A program made the translations under genes and the position numbers. The notes under the pieces were generated by a model. That model had not been told where the DNA came from. It saw only the letters and a list, made by a program, of their open reading frames with translations, and did no database searches. 64,000 nucleotides of DNA from Primula veris. Taxonomy: Eukaryota; Streptophyta; Magnoliopsida; Ericales; Primulaceae. Positions 24,501 through 36,800 of this stretch are shown piece by piece (within the stretch, counting starts at the first letter, position 1; every line of letters begins with the position of its first letter). The DNA lies in the NCBI GenBank assembly GCA_963682055.1, contig OY821750.1:1304501-1368500 (forward strand), given 5' to 3'.

Positions 24501-26060
24501 AAAGATAGATATTACTGGAACCATTAACATAAGGTATATTAACATGTTCATTGACAAATGTTAGCGGAACCATTAACATAATAATAAATTTTAAAACGAA
24601 TCATTGTGTCAATTCATGTGCCAGAATACTTATTTCAAAATAGCAAAACAAACGTATTTTCTTATATTGTACACTTAATTAGAAACAAACAAAGTGATAG
24701 TAATAGCATGTAACTAAAATAAAGAAAATAATGTAAAAATCAGTCAAAAATGAAAAGTATAATAAAAACAAAATGTAACAAACTTAAATCAGTCAAAAAA
24801 TCAGAAGTATAATAAAAACAAAATGTAACAAGTTATGACATTTTCCCCTTTGCATACACGCTAGAAAATTTTAATTTAATAAAAGATAGATATTAGCGGA
24901 ACCATTAACATAATGTATATTAACATGTTCATTGACAAATGTTAGCGGAACCATTAACATAATAATAAATTTTAAAACGGATCATTTTGTCAATTCATGT
25001 GCCAGAATACTTATTTCAAAATAGCAAAACAAACGTGTTTTCTTATATTGCATACTTAATTAGAAACAAACAAAGTGATAGTAATAGCATGTAACTAAAA
25101 TCAATAAAATAATGTAAAAAATCAGTCAAAAATGAAAAGTATAATAAAAACAAAATGTAACAAACTTAAATCAGTCAAAAAATCAAAAGTATAATAAAAA
25201 CAAAATGTAACAACTTATGGCATTTTCCCCTTTGCATACACGCTAGAAAATTTTAATTTAATAAAAGATAGATATTAGCGGAACCATTAACATAATGTAT
25301 ATTAACATGTTTATTGACAAATGTTAGCGGAACCATTAACATAATAGTGAATTTTAAAACGGATCATTTTTTCAATTCATGTGCAAGAATCCTTATTCCA
25401 AAATAGCAAAACGGACCTCTTTTCTTATATATTGTACACTTAATTAGAAACAAACAAAGTGATAGTAATAACATGTAACTAAATTAAAGAAAATAATATA
25501 AAAATCGGTCCAAAATGAAAAGTATAATAAAAACAAAATATAACAAAATTAAATCAGTCAAAAATGAAAAGTATAATAAAAACAAAATGTAACAAACTTA
25601 AATCAGTCAAAAAATCAAAAGTATAATAAAAACAAAATGTAACAACTTATGGCATTTTCCCCTTTTCATACACGCTAGAAAATTTTAATTTAATAAAAGA
25701 TAGATATTAGCGGAACCATTAACATAATGTATATTAACATGTTTATTGACAAATGTTAGCGGAACCATTAACATAATAGTGAATTTTAAAACGGATCATT
25801 TTTTCAATTCATGTGCAAGAATCCTTATTCCAAAATAGCAAAACGGACCTCTTTTCTTATATATTGTACCCTTAATTAGAAACAAACAAAGTGATAGTAA
25901 TAACATGTAACTAAATTAAAGAAAATAATATAAAAATCGGTCAAAAATGAAAAGTATAATAAAAACAAAATATAACAAAATTAAATCAGTCAAAAATGAA
26001 AAGTATAATAAAAACAAAATGTAACAAACTCATGGCATTTTCTGATTTGCATACGTTCTA
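21540..26060. repeat. Satellite-like tandem array, about 12 monomers with quantised lengths
   Basis: A tttgcata anchor recurs at 21793, 22129, 22461, 22843, 23224, 23655, 24036, 24467, 24849, 25231, 25664 (tttcata) and 26046. Intervals are 336, 332, 382, 381, 431, 381, 431, 382, 382, 433 and 382 bp. The 49-bp steps come from one, two or three copies of an inner repeat (aaatcagtcaaaaa... to ...aaatgtaacaaactt). Each monomer also has two copies of gttagcggaaccattaacat. The array is about 75 percent AT and has no coding content; frames inside it are spurious. Confidence 0.95.
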
Positions 26061-27380
26061 AGAAGATAAAATAAAAATTAAATAAAAGGTAGATTCGATG
26101 TTTATGTACGTGCCAATTCACACGTGTGATAAGATGACATAAGCTGTTTTTGGCCAATAGTAATTTAAATAAATCTGACAAAAAGTACCAAATATACCAT
26201 CAATGCCCTTGTAATTTACTGGTACAAAAATAGCTTATTTATTGACTGACCTATTATATAAAGTAAAAAAAAATCAAGAAAAAATTAATTGTCAGTTACA
26301 AATCACTTTTGATAATTATAGTTGTACCTGTACTTTAGATTTTTTTTTTATCAAAAATAATTTTTATGGTTACGGTTTCGAGTAACCGGTATGATTCTAA
26401 ATACGATTAAATTTTTTCGTCTATGACCGGACCACATATACGAGAAAACTGCGTCTCCGGATCATTTTCAGAACGGTCGAGAATATTAATTTTCTTTCAT
26501 AAAAATCACTTCGAGTATAAATTTATTCATATGAGAATGTGAATATTTTACAATATACAAGTATGATGAGTTAAACTAAATTGATTTACAAATTCATAAT
26601 AATAATTATACTAACATTAAGTGAACAACAGTTGTACTTAAGACTAAATCGTTTTTTAAAGTTATTAATTATGCTATTGAAATATTATATTTTTTAATTT
26701 TATTTTATACTATTGACCTACCATTCCCATATGAAGTATGAGTAGTTGCATGTGAGTATCAAATGAAGTGATAAAGTTTAATTTAGTAAAGAAACCATTT
26801 ACAAAATAAGTTAGAAATTCATCAAATTATTGGAGCTTAAAATTTCAAAAACAGTTGTAAAAAAACCATAGTTTTTCAAACTTTTTTCAATAAACAACAA
26901 ACTTAAATTTAATATGGATAACTCATTTTTTGAAAACAGTAATGGGTAATTAACAAATTTAAATTACCATGAAAAACGGCAATAGTGGTTAGTAGATTGA
27001 AAAAGTGAGGGTAAATAAGTCATTTATTGCTAAAGTAAAACTATGAACTTTGACCAAGGGTGGATACAGTACAAAATTAAAAACGTAATTTTGGTAAAGT
27101 TAAAATTTAAAAGCTTTTTACTAGAGAAAACAATATAGTAAAAAGGAAGCAAATTTAATTTAGGAAAGATTAAGGACAATATTTAAAAAAATCAAATTAT
27201 TTAAGTTTTTCTTTTGGTTTTCATAGTAATATTTTGTTTTGTGGGGTTTTTCCCCCAATTTTTAATTTTCTCATTATGAATTAGGCATTTTCTATACAAA
27301 AAATAACATTTTTCCTTGATAAATATAAACCCTTACAAAATATGTTCTCATTAATTTGGTCAAATTCATTTTTTTATAAA
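26061..27380. other. Intergenic, no gene seen
   Basis: Very AT-rich flank of the satellite-like array. A stretch at about 26360-26530 (gtaaccggtatgattctaaa and following) resembles parts of the duplicated region at 59000-60080, suggesting a shared dispersed repeat. No supported gene. Confidence 0.45.
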
Positions 27381-27389
27381 ATTATATAT

Positions 27390-27745
27390 CATTCATTTGG
27401 CGAATATGATAACGTAGGAGCAGCCTTCTGTCGCTGGAGCCATCTCTGACGGTCTCTATATATATATATTTTCTCTCTCACACAGTTGTGGATGAAGATG
27501 GATAGTCGTCGGAACTATTTACGACGATCTGTATGCAGAGTTGTGCAGCGACAAAGGAGACGCACCGGAGCTCTCCGCCTTTCTCTCTGTTGTTCTCCGC
27601 CCTTCTATTCATCTGGCTCTCTCAATCGCTTCCTCTCACTGTATTTATTTTTTCCGTTTTTATGGAGATTAAGTGAAACAATTATTTATCGTTACAAAAT
27701 ATCACACACCATTAACGTTTCAACCTTTAGAATTCTTTAACCTTT
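27390..27745 (+). other. GC-richer patch with TATA-like run and short frame
   Basis: An AT-rich background gives way to a GC-richer patch. A (TA)n TATA-like string (27459-27470) is followed by a frame at 27486-27740 (84 codons, Arg-rich). I recognise no motif and the frame runs into AT-rich sequence. It may be the 5' stub of a lost gene, or non-coding DNA. Confidence 0.2.
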
Positions 27746-28244
27746 AAATATCCAACTCAATTACTTTAAAGCACGCTAGTACAACCAATTAGTCCATACT
27801 TCAATAAATTTAAAAACTCTCAACATTTCTGATTAAATAAAATTTCGAAATGACCAAAAAGAAACATTATACAAACGACCAGATACTGTTAATGTTGCAA
27901 CCTCTAAAAATGTAACACATTCGCTTTCCAACCTCAAAAATGGAAATTACTTAAAAAGTATAATAGTTACATAATAACTATCAATGCATGTTGCCGAAAA
28001 GTTAACAAAATTAATACAAATCGTTAATGTCACTTACACATAAATAGATTCATTCAACTTAAATACGTCCAGTATACAGTGTTCCAAAAAGCGAGTATAG
28101 ATATAAATTAGGCGGCGCTTAAGCGATAAGAATAACCTAAATTAGACTCTAAACTACCGGGTTTTGCCATAAAATTGATAATTACACAAAATGTACAAAC
28201 ACACAAACATTTGGGATAAAGATAATTACACACTTTATAATAAA
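27746..28244. other. Intergenic, no gene seen
   Basis: AT-rich spacer before the 300-bp tandem repeats. No supported feature. Confidence 0.5.
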
Positions 28245-29430
28245 ACTAAACCAAAAAGAGAAGTTTTAAAACCACATAATATCGAACCAACACGAATAAA
28301 ACCACTTAACCAAATCGATAAACTTGACTAGTCGCTCCCCACGAATGAACAGTCACCCACCCTATCTAAACTGACACCTTATTGCAATTATCAGACCAAA
28401 AAACTATAAAGATTGTCTTCTAAAATCATTAACAAAACGATCGATACAGCTATTCCGCTACATCAACGGGGGTATTCAGTGAGAAAGAAGTATTTTCTCA
28501 AATTCTTTAAAAACATGGGATATTTTGTAAGAAAAACAAACCCAAAAGGACCAAAATAGAAGTTTTAGAACCACATAATATTGAACCAACACTGATAAAA
28601 CTACTGAACCAAATCGATAAACTTGACTAGTCGCTCCCCACGAATGAACAGTCGCTTACCCTATCTAAACTGACACATTATCGCAATTATCAGTCAAAAG
28701 CTATAAAGATTGTCTTATAAAACCACAAACAAAACGACTGGTTCAACTATTCCGCTACATCAACGGAGGTATTCGGTGAGAAAGATAGAAGTGTTTTATC
28801 AAATTATTAAAAAAACATAGGATATTTTGTAAGAAAACCAAACCCAAAAGGACCAAAAGAGAAATCTTAGAACCACATAATATCGAACCAACACTGATAA
28901 AACCACATCGATAAACTTGACTAGTCGCCCACCCTATCTAAACTGACACCTTATCGTAATTATCAGTCAAAAGCTATAAAGATTGTCTTCTAAAACCACA
29001 AACAAAACGACTATTCTACATATTCCGCCACATCAACGGAGATATTCGGTAATAAAGATAGAAGTGTTTTATAAAATTATTAAAAAAAAAATGAGGATAT
29101 TATTGTAAGAAAACCAAACCCAAAACTACCAAAAGAGAAATCTTAGAACCACATAATATCGAACCAACACTGATAAAACCAAATCGATAAACTTGACTAG
29201 TCGCTCCCCACGAATGAACAGTCGCCACCCTATCTAAACTGACACCCTATCGCAATTATCAGTCAAAAGCTATAAAGATTGTCTTCTAAAATCATAAACA
29301 AAACGACTGGTTCAACATATTCCGCCACATCAACGAAGGTATTCTGTGAACAGATACAGATAGAAGTGTTTTATAAAATTATTAAAAAAAAAATGAGGAT
29401 ATTATTGTAAGAAAATGAAAACAAAAAGGA
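28245..29430. repeat. About four copies of a 300-bp tandem repeat upstream of the SANT gene
   Basis: The motif agaaccacataatatcgaac recurs near 28268, 28568, 28870 and 29146, with unit starts near 28252, 28549, 28852 and 29127 and the tail ending near 29428. Intervals are about 297, 303, 275 and 301 bp. Shared blocks are aaatcgataaacttgactag, tcgctccccacgaatgaaca and cgctacatcaacggaggtat. The third unit lost about 28 bp (the tcgctccccacgaatgaaca block). The array ends about 350 bp before the SANT gene start codon, so it lies in or just upstream of its promoter. Confidence 0.9.
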
Positions 29431-29497
29431 CCAAAAAGACAAAGAAAACACTCAAAGACAAGAACCATTTTAATTAATTGGTCTTCCAACCTCTATC

Positions 29498-29510
<13 letters not shown>

Positions 29511-29538
<28 letters not shown>

Positions 29539-29582
29539 ATAATTACATACATACATACATATACATGTATCTATCTATCTAC
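29511..29582. repeat. Microsatellites (CT)n, (CATA)n, (TCTA)n
   Basis: A (TC)n run at about 29511-29538 is followed by catacatacatacata and tctatctatctact. Pyrimidine-rich runs of this kind are common in plant core promoters and leaders. Confidence 0.9.
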
Positions 29583-29658
29583 TTTCTTTTTCTAGAGAAA
29601 TAAACAAAGATCCAATATTTATCTCCCTTTTTAATTTAATGCCCTTAATTCACAACCC

Positions 29659-29668
29659 CTATATATAC
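29659..29668 (+). promoter_or_regulatory. TATA box of the SANT/POWERDRESS-like gene
   Basis: ctatatatac lies about 115 bp upstream of the start codon at 29783. It is followed by a purine-rich GAGA leader (about 29720-29762), typical of a plant 5' untranslated region. Confidence 0.5.
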
Positions 29669-29782
29669 ATCTAATTACTTACATATACATCACTTATATT
29701 TATATTTATATTTATATATAGAGAGAGAAAGAGATTTGAGAGAGAAAGATAAGTGAGAGAGATATTATTTATATTTATATAT

Positions 29783-30789
29783 ATGCCGCCGGAGCCGTTA
29801 CCATGGGAGAGGTTGAAGGATCGGAGATACGATCGGCCGCCGCCGGATGGGCTTGTTGGACCTGGGCCACGGTGGAGGGAACCGCCTCCGCCGCCTCATA
29901 ACGGGTTCCGAGGGAGGTTTCCTGGTGAGTTTTTAATTTATGTTCAAAAGAATTTACTCTTTTTATTAGTTTTGTTTAAAAATTGAAATCTAGGTTGTTG
30001 TTTTTTTAAGATAACCAAAAAAATAAATTTGTTTATGGTTTTATCTGTAGGGATTTAAATCTAGATTTAAACTTTTGTTGGTTTTGGTAATATATGTGAT
30101 AAAAATCAAACCCTTTTTTTGTTTGTAGTTTTTATGTATAGGGATTGAAATCTAGCTTTTTTAAAGAGAAGTAAACCTTTTTTGGTTTATGGTTTTTATA
30201 TTTTTGATTTGATGAAATCTAGGTTAAATTTTGGGAATTTGGTTGTTTTTTGGTATCGATTCGATTTTTTTAATGATTTCTATCTCTCAGAATTGAAATC
30301 TAGTTTTTATCTTTTTTTTTATGGTTTTAATCTCTAGGGATTGAAATCTAGTTTTTTTTTTTGGGTATGGATTTAAAGAGAAACAAACCTTTTTTTTTGT
30401 TTATGGTATTTTATCTCTAGGGATTTGAATCTAGGTTTTTTTTATGGTTTTTTCGGGGGAATGAATTGAATCGGATCGATGTGATTTGGGTGAGTTTTTT
30501 GACAAAAGATTTAATCTTTTATTAGGTTTATTTGGGTGTAGAGAAACAGACTTCCTTTTTATGGTTTTTATCTTTAGGGATTGAAATCTAAGGTTTTTTT
30601 TTTGGTATGGATTCGATGTTTCGATCCTTTTGGATTTATTTATATGTGAAGAGAAACAAGCCCTTTTTTGTATGGATTTAATCTTTAGGGATTGTAATCT
30701 AGTTTTTTTTGGGCTGTGGATCCTAATTTATTTATTTGTATGTGAAGAGAAACACAGCCTTTTTATATTTTTTTGGGGAATTAGTTTTT

Positions 30790-30820
<31 letters not shown>

Positions 30821-33800
30821 GAGGGGAATTAATGTTTTTGAGGAAAGATTTAATCTTTTAGTAGGTTTATTATGTTGTGGAGAAGCAAACCTCTTTCTAT
30901 GGTTTTTATCTCTAGGGATATGAATCTAGGTTGTTTTTTGGTATGGCTTCGATGTTTCAATCCTAAATTATTTATTTATGCGGTTTTTATCTTTAGGGAT
31001 TAAAATCTAAGTTTTTTGGTGAATTTTTTTGAATAAAAAAAAAGATCTATTATGAGGTTGATTTTGGGTGTGAAGAGAAACAAAAAAAAATGTTAATTTT
31101 TTTTTGGTCGGATAGAATTCTAGCTTCTTCTTTTTTGGGTCTGGATTTGATGTTTGAAGAGAAACTGAACCTTTTTTGTTCTGGTTTTTTTTGGGGAATC
31201 AGTGGTTTTTTAAGGTTTTCCGGTGAATTTTTTGACAAAAGATTTAATCTTTTATTAGGGATTGAAATCTAGGTTAAATTTTGGGAATCGGTAGTTTTTT
31301 GGTATCTTGGTATCGATTCGATGTTTCCATCCTTTTAATTTATACTTATCTATATGTGAAGAGAAACAAACCCCTTTTGTATGGTTTTTATCTCTAGGGA
31401 TTTGAATCTAGGTCAATTTTTGAATCGGTTGTTTATCTATTTGATGTTTTGATCCTAATTTTATCTATATGTGAAGAGAAACTAACTCTTTTTATGGTTT
31501 TTTTGACATTAATACTTTATTAGAATTATTTGAGTGTGAAGAGTAACAACCTTTTAGGGATTAAAATTTAGGTTTTTTAGGGAATTGGTATTTTTTTATG
31601 AAAAAATTAGATCTATTATTAGGTTGATTTTGGGTGTGAAGAGAAAAAAAAAATCTTTTTATGTTTTTTTTGGGGGGAATCTGTTGTTTTTTAGGTTTGA
31701 TATTTGGCTGTGGAGAAACAAACCTCTTTTTATGGTTTTTATCTCTATCGATTTGAATCTAGATTATTTTTTGGTATCGGTTCTGTTTTGGGATAAATTC
31801 GGTGTTTCTATCCTAATTTATTTATTTATATGTGAAACAAAAAAACCCTTTTGTTTTTATCTTTAGGGATTTGAATCTAGATTTTTTTTTGGGTAATCAG
31901 TTGTTTAAGGTTCCAGGTGAGTTTTTTGACCAAAGATTTAATCTTTTATTTGGATGTGAAGAGGAACAACCTTTTACTGTTTGTTCGGAATCCTGGCTTT
32001 TTATTAGAGTCGGTTGGAATTTGATTTCTGAGGAAAAAACCCTACTTATGATTTTAGCTATGAAAAAATCGCAATCTTTTTGCCTTTCATCTGTTTGTTT
32101 AGTGTTTTTGTATCTGGGTTTTGTATCTGGGTTTTGTTAAGGGTGTGGATTCTATGATTTGGATGATTCAGCAAATTTGTTTTTTATCTGTAAGGATTAA
32201 AAACCCAAGATTTGTGTTGTGATTTCTGTTTATTTTTTAGGGAAATATATTTATGTCTTTGTACCACCTATGAAAAAGACACAATCATTTTTGCTTTTCC
32301 TCTGTCAGGTTTGGGATCCAAGGTGTGATTGTGTAATTAGGTTTCCATAGATTTGTGTTTGAGTGAGATCCTTGAAGAAACACTATTTTATTCTACCCTT
32401 GAAATAGCTTTCTTTTTTCTCTTAGGCTCTGTTTGTTTGCACGGAGAATATTTTCCCCAGAAAAATATTTGCCTCGGAAAAATATTTGCCCGGGGAATTA
32501 TTTCCGTGGAAATTGTTTTTCCTCTCTTACTTTTCTGGATGTTTGGTGATACTTGGATTTTCCATAGAATTTTTTTGAGTAACACTAATTCTTGTTAATT
32601 AAGGTATCAAAAAAAAGACGTTAACTAAAAAAATAAAAACCAATATAAAATCAAATAAAAAAACATGAAATATCCTGGGAACACGTTATTTAAAAAACAA
32701 AACAAAAAATAATGTTAATATTTTATTCTCTCGAGCTCCATCTAGAATCTATTACATTAGACTTTTACACCGTAAAGAAAAGAAATTTTTCATACCATGA
32801 TTGGATTTAATTATGTTTTTATATCAAGAGTAGAGACTCCAATAGTTTATTAGACCTGGGGTAACAAAATTGTGTTCTTTTAAACCATCCTGAGATATTC
32901 AATTGTTGAAGTAAATAAATCTTTTGCTAATTTGAAATCTTTTGCTTATTTTAGCTATTGGAATCTGTTGTAGTATTATAGTAGTCAGCTCTAACCAAAT
33001 TAAATAAAAGGAGAAAACAAAGTCTATGATTCACATACGTAAAGAGAAAAAGTGTTGAATAAAAATATAGTAAAAAAAAGCATAGAAACAAAATCACAGA
33101 TTTTAAATTACAAATATAAAATAAAACAAGTGAAGAAATAATAATATAGTAAGCAATGATTTACTTTTTAAAGTAGGGTTGCTGGAGAAAAAATGGAAGA
33201 GAAGTTGAGTACACAGAGGAAGGAGATGAGAGAATATATATTATACTGAAATAAATTGGGCGCTATGTTTTCCCTCAGTTAAATATTGTTTTCCGCCCAA
33301 AAATAAAGTATATCATTTCCCCTTATTTTCCTGAAGATATGGAAAATATTTTCCTATATATCTTATTTTCCTTCAAAACAATCAACAATAAAAACCTATT
33401 TCCTAGGAAAATATTTCCCTTTCCTTGTTTTCCTTTAAAACAAACAAAGCCAGACATGATTATAAACATCCCTGTATGCTTATTATTTGTAAGGAGACAG
33501 ATCTTTTTCTTTTTCTTTTTTGGGATTGGGTTCGGTTTGGTTTTGTTGAGGGAAGTGATTCTATGTGTTTGATGAATTGATAGGGAAAAGGCCCTCTTTT
33601 TTTTTATCTTCAGCTATGAATTTCTACAACCGAGTGCCTTTTTGTTCTGTCCATTAGGAACTTGGAATTTGCCGATTTTGTGTTTGCATGCGTTGTTAGG
33701 AAAAAAACTTTATCTCCTTCGCCAAAAAATCCATCATTTACCTATTTAGCTATGCGAAGGTTTTTATCTGTCTGGAATGAAATCCAGGTTAGTCTTAAGT

Positions 33801-36800
33801 GATTTCGGTACTCGGGTTTCGGTTGATTTTTCTAGGGTATCTTTCTATGTCTGAGGGGGTTATCAGAAGAAAAGGTTCTCTACCTCTTAAAAAAATTGTG
33901 TTGTTTGTGTGCTTCTATCTCTAGCTATGAAGAATAACAAACCCTTCATGCTTTCTATATGCCGGGATTCAAATCCATGGTTAGTTTTGTGATGTATTCA
34001 TGTAGGAACTTGATTGATTTTGTTTAGGGTGTTGCTGCTGTTGATTGGTTGAGTTCTTTGGAGTAATTCCTTTATCTTTAACCTATGAATATAGAGTGCA
34101 TAACGTTTGTTTTGATTGATTTCATATTGGATATGTTTTCTTTCAAATTTTTAGTATATGCTGTTGTGAGTTTTTAGTATAATAAACAAGTTTTTTTTCC
34201 TGCCAGGATGAGTATCCAGTTTTGTTTTGTTTATTGCAAACTTGGGTTTGGTTGATTGTCTTGTGTATCTTTTTTTCTATGGATTTTTAGGTTAAGTTTT
34301 GGTAAATACTTGGGTACATAACAAACTTTTATGTAGGATGCATATCTAGGGTTTGTTTTGTGGTCTGGAAAATCAAGTTTGGCTATGTGTCTTGTGTATT
34401 CCGGGTCCTCAGGAAAAAACACTATATTTCTACCTGTGAAATTTGAATCTTGTATTTTTGTTTTATCTGTTAGAATGTATAGCTAACATTGTTTGTGGCT
34501 TGGGAATTCGGGTTCCTTTGATTTTTTTCTTGACTATCAATTTGTCTTCAACCCGGTAGTGTTCCTTTGGGTGATTTCCTTCAGAAAATCTCATTTTTTT
34601 TATTACTTTTACTAAACAATTCTTTATCTTCTTTCTTACCTTTATGCTTTATATGCTACTATCTTTCAGATTTGGTTAGGTTAGGGTTAATGGAAAATGG
34701 AGGGTTGAAATCACATCCGAGAGTACATCTCCATTGCCTTTTTATGTTAGCGGCTTAGCGCCTGGTGTTGTTTTACTGTTTTGGATCCTTGCAATTTGTT
34801 TTGTCTTTATTCTGTTTTATTTTTATTGAATCTCTATGTTTGTTTATCTTTGGTAGACGAGAGAGATGAAGAAACTTCATGAAAGAAGTGGATACTGGTC
34901 ATACATTTTATAACACTTCCTCTTTACACCGGAGAGTAGTAAATGAATCATTTCATCTGTTTAAGTTTCTAGTTTTTGTTTTCCTAAAAGGTGATATTCC
35001 ATGCACATAGGAAAAGATCTGTTACTATAAAGTGGCAAAGAAAGATACTTCATTTTATATTTCTTGACTATCCACTTGATGCATTTTGTCGTTTTATTGA
35101 TGTGATTGGATAAAGTTGCCATCTATACTTTTGTCGATTTCTCTTTATAACATCTTTTTAACTTTGCTATTTTTGGAAATTTCCTATTTAGGTAATGGGA
35201 GGCCGGGGCCCTGGCGTTACCATTCAACAGAATCTGGACGTGGTTTTGCTCCATCTCGAGCCAACGAAAAGTTTAATGGCGATGAAGGCTTTAGGCCTTC
35301 TGGGTATCGTATGGATGGAAGATATAATGACAGGTTTAGTAGAGACAATAATAAGGGCCCGTTTGGCCACAGGGATAATATGAGAGGACACAACTCTTGG
35401 GAAAATGATTTGTCCCAAAATAATTCCGGCAGGCCTTACTTTGGAAATGACCAGAGATCAGATGATGAAAGAGGTTCCTTTGTACCAAAGGATATTAGAA
35501 ATAATTGTTGGGAAAATGGTAGGGTTCAAAATGGAAATGACCAGAGATCAGTTGACGAGAAGGGTGCTTTCCGGAGGAGAGAGATAAGAGGGAAGTTTGC
35601 GGAAAATGGAAATGATCAGTCTTCGGTTGATGAAAAGGCACCTTTTGAGAAAAAGAATTTGAAAAGACGTTTTTCTCCTGAAAATGGTGCTTTGCCCAAC
35701 AGTTTTAATGTTAAGAGGCCAGTTGATGATAAATGGTCGTCTGGCCAGAAGAATGTAAGAGGAAAATCTTGTGAAAATGGCCCTTCTCAGAACTCAATGA
35801 ATGATAAGGACGTTAAAGAGCATTTGATGGAAAATGGTGTTGTCCCAAATACTACTGATAGGGTTCAAAATGGTAACGATATACAAACATTTACCTCTCC
35901 TACTTATTCGGAACATTCTAAAGATGAGTGTGATAAGTTAAGTGGTGCAAATGATGTGGTGATTGGTCAAAGGTTAGAGAAAGAAAATTCACTTGCTTCT
36001 ATCGATTGGAAGCCACTTAAGTGGTCTAGATCAGGAAGCATATCCTCTCGCGCCTCTTATATGAAGAGCCCTGATTCCGCAGAACAAAAGACTGAAATGA
36101 CTCCATATAATGCGACCCCACTTAGGTCTCCTTCTGGCGATGTCTGTGCCACCTCAGCGTTTTCATCTGAGGAGGGAGGTGAGAGAAAGAAGCCTCGGCT
36201 TGGTTGGGGTGAGGGGTTGGCTAAGTTTGAGAAGAAGAAAGTTGAAGGACCTGATGATGATAGTGCAACTAAGCCGGGTTTGGCTGTTTGTGTTAGTGGA
36301 GGACCTTCTCTTTCTAACCCTGCTGATAAAAGCCCTACGATTGCTGGCTTATTGGAGTGTGTTTCCCCTGCTACTCCCTCTTCTGTCGCTTGTTTCTCGC
36401 CAGGTATGTTAAAGTTTTTTATGCACAAGATTTGCATGTTAGTTTCCCAAAGCTATTGTTCTGTTACTAAGTGATTGACTTTGGTTAGCTCTACTTCGTG
36501 TCTATGGAACTCAGGAAACATCATATACCTTGCAGACAGCTTTTGTGCTGTCTATTTTGCTTTTTAATAAAAGTTCAATTTCATTTGGTTGACTAGCTTG
36601 ACAAATATGAGATTTTCTGTTCTTTTACACTGTTAAGGTTTAGAAGCCTTAAGCTGGCTGAGCCCTTTTTCCACATTGCAGTAAATCTAATTTGTTGTCT
36701 TATAAGCGACAGCTAAGCCTGGCTATGTGCTATCAGTATCATTTTTTTGGTTAATTTTTTTTGCTGCTATCATTTTTGGAGGATGTATGCTAGTTCTAAT

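Noticed and set aside
21540..26060. CRISPR-like array
   Set aside because: Units are 330-433 bp with no short constant repeats and unique spacers, and the context is plant nuclear DNA.
27486..27740. An 84-aa Arg-rich protein gene
   Set aside because: No motif, no related frame and abrupt return to AT-rich sequence; kept only as a low-confidence patch.
29985..32140. Several 60-100 codon frames in intron 1 of the SANT gene
   Set aside because: They are Phe/Leu/Gly-rich translations of T/G-rich repeats with no conserved motif and no supporting splice structure.
35116..35191. Start of a protein at ATG 35116 (hydrophobic N-terminus)
   Set aside because: This part is intron 1; the acceptor at 35190-35191 and the family pattern show that coding begins at 35192, joined to exon 1.
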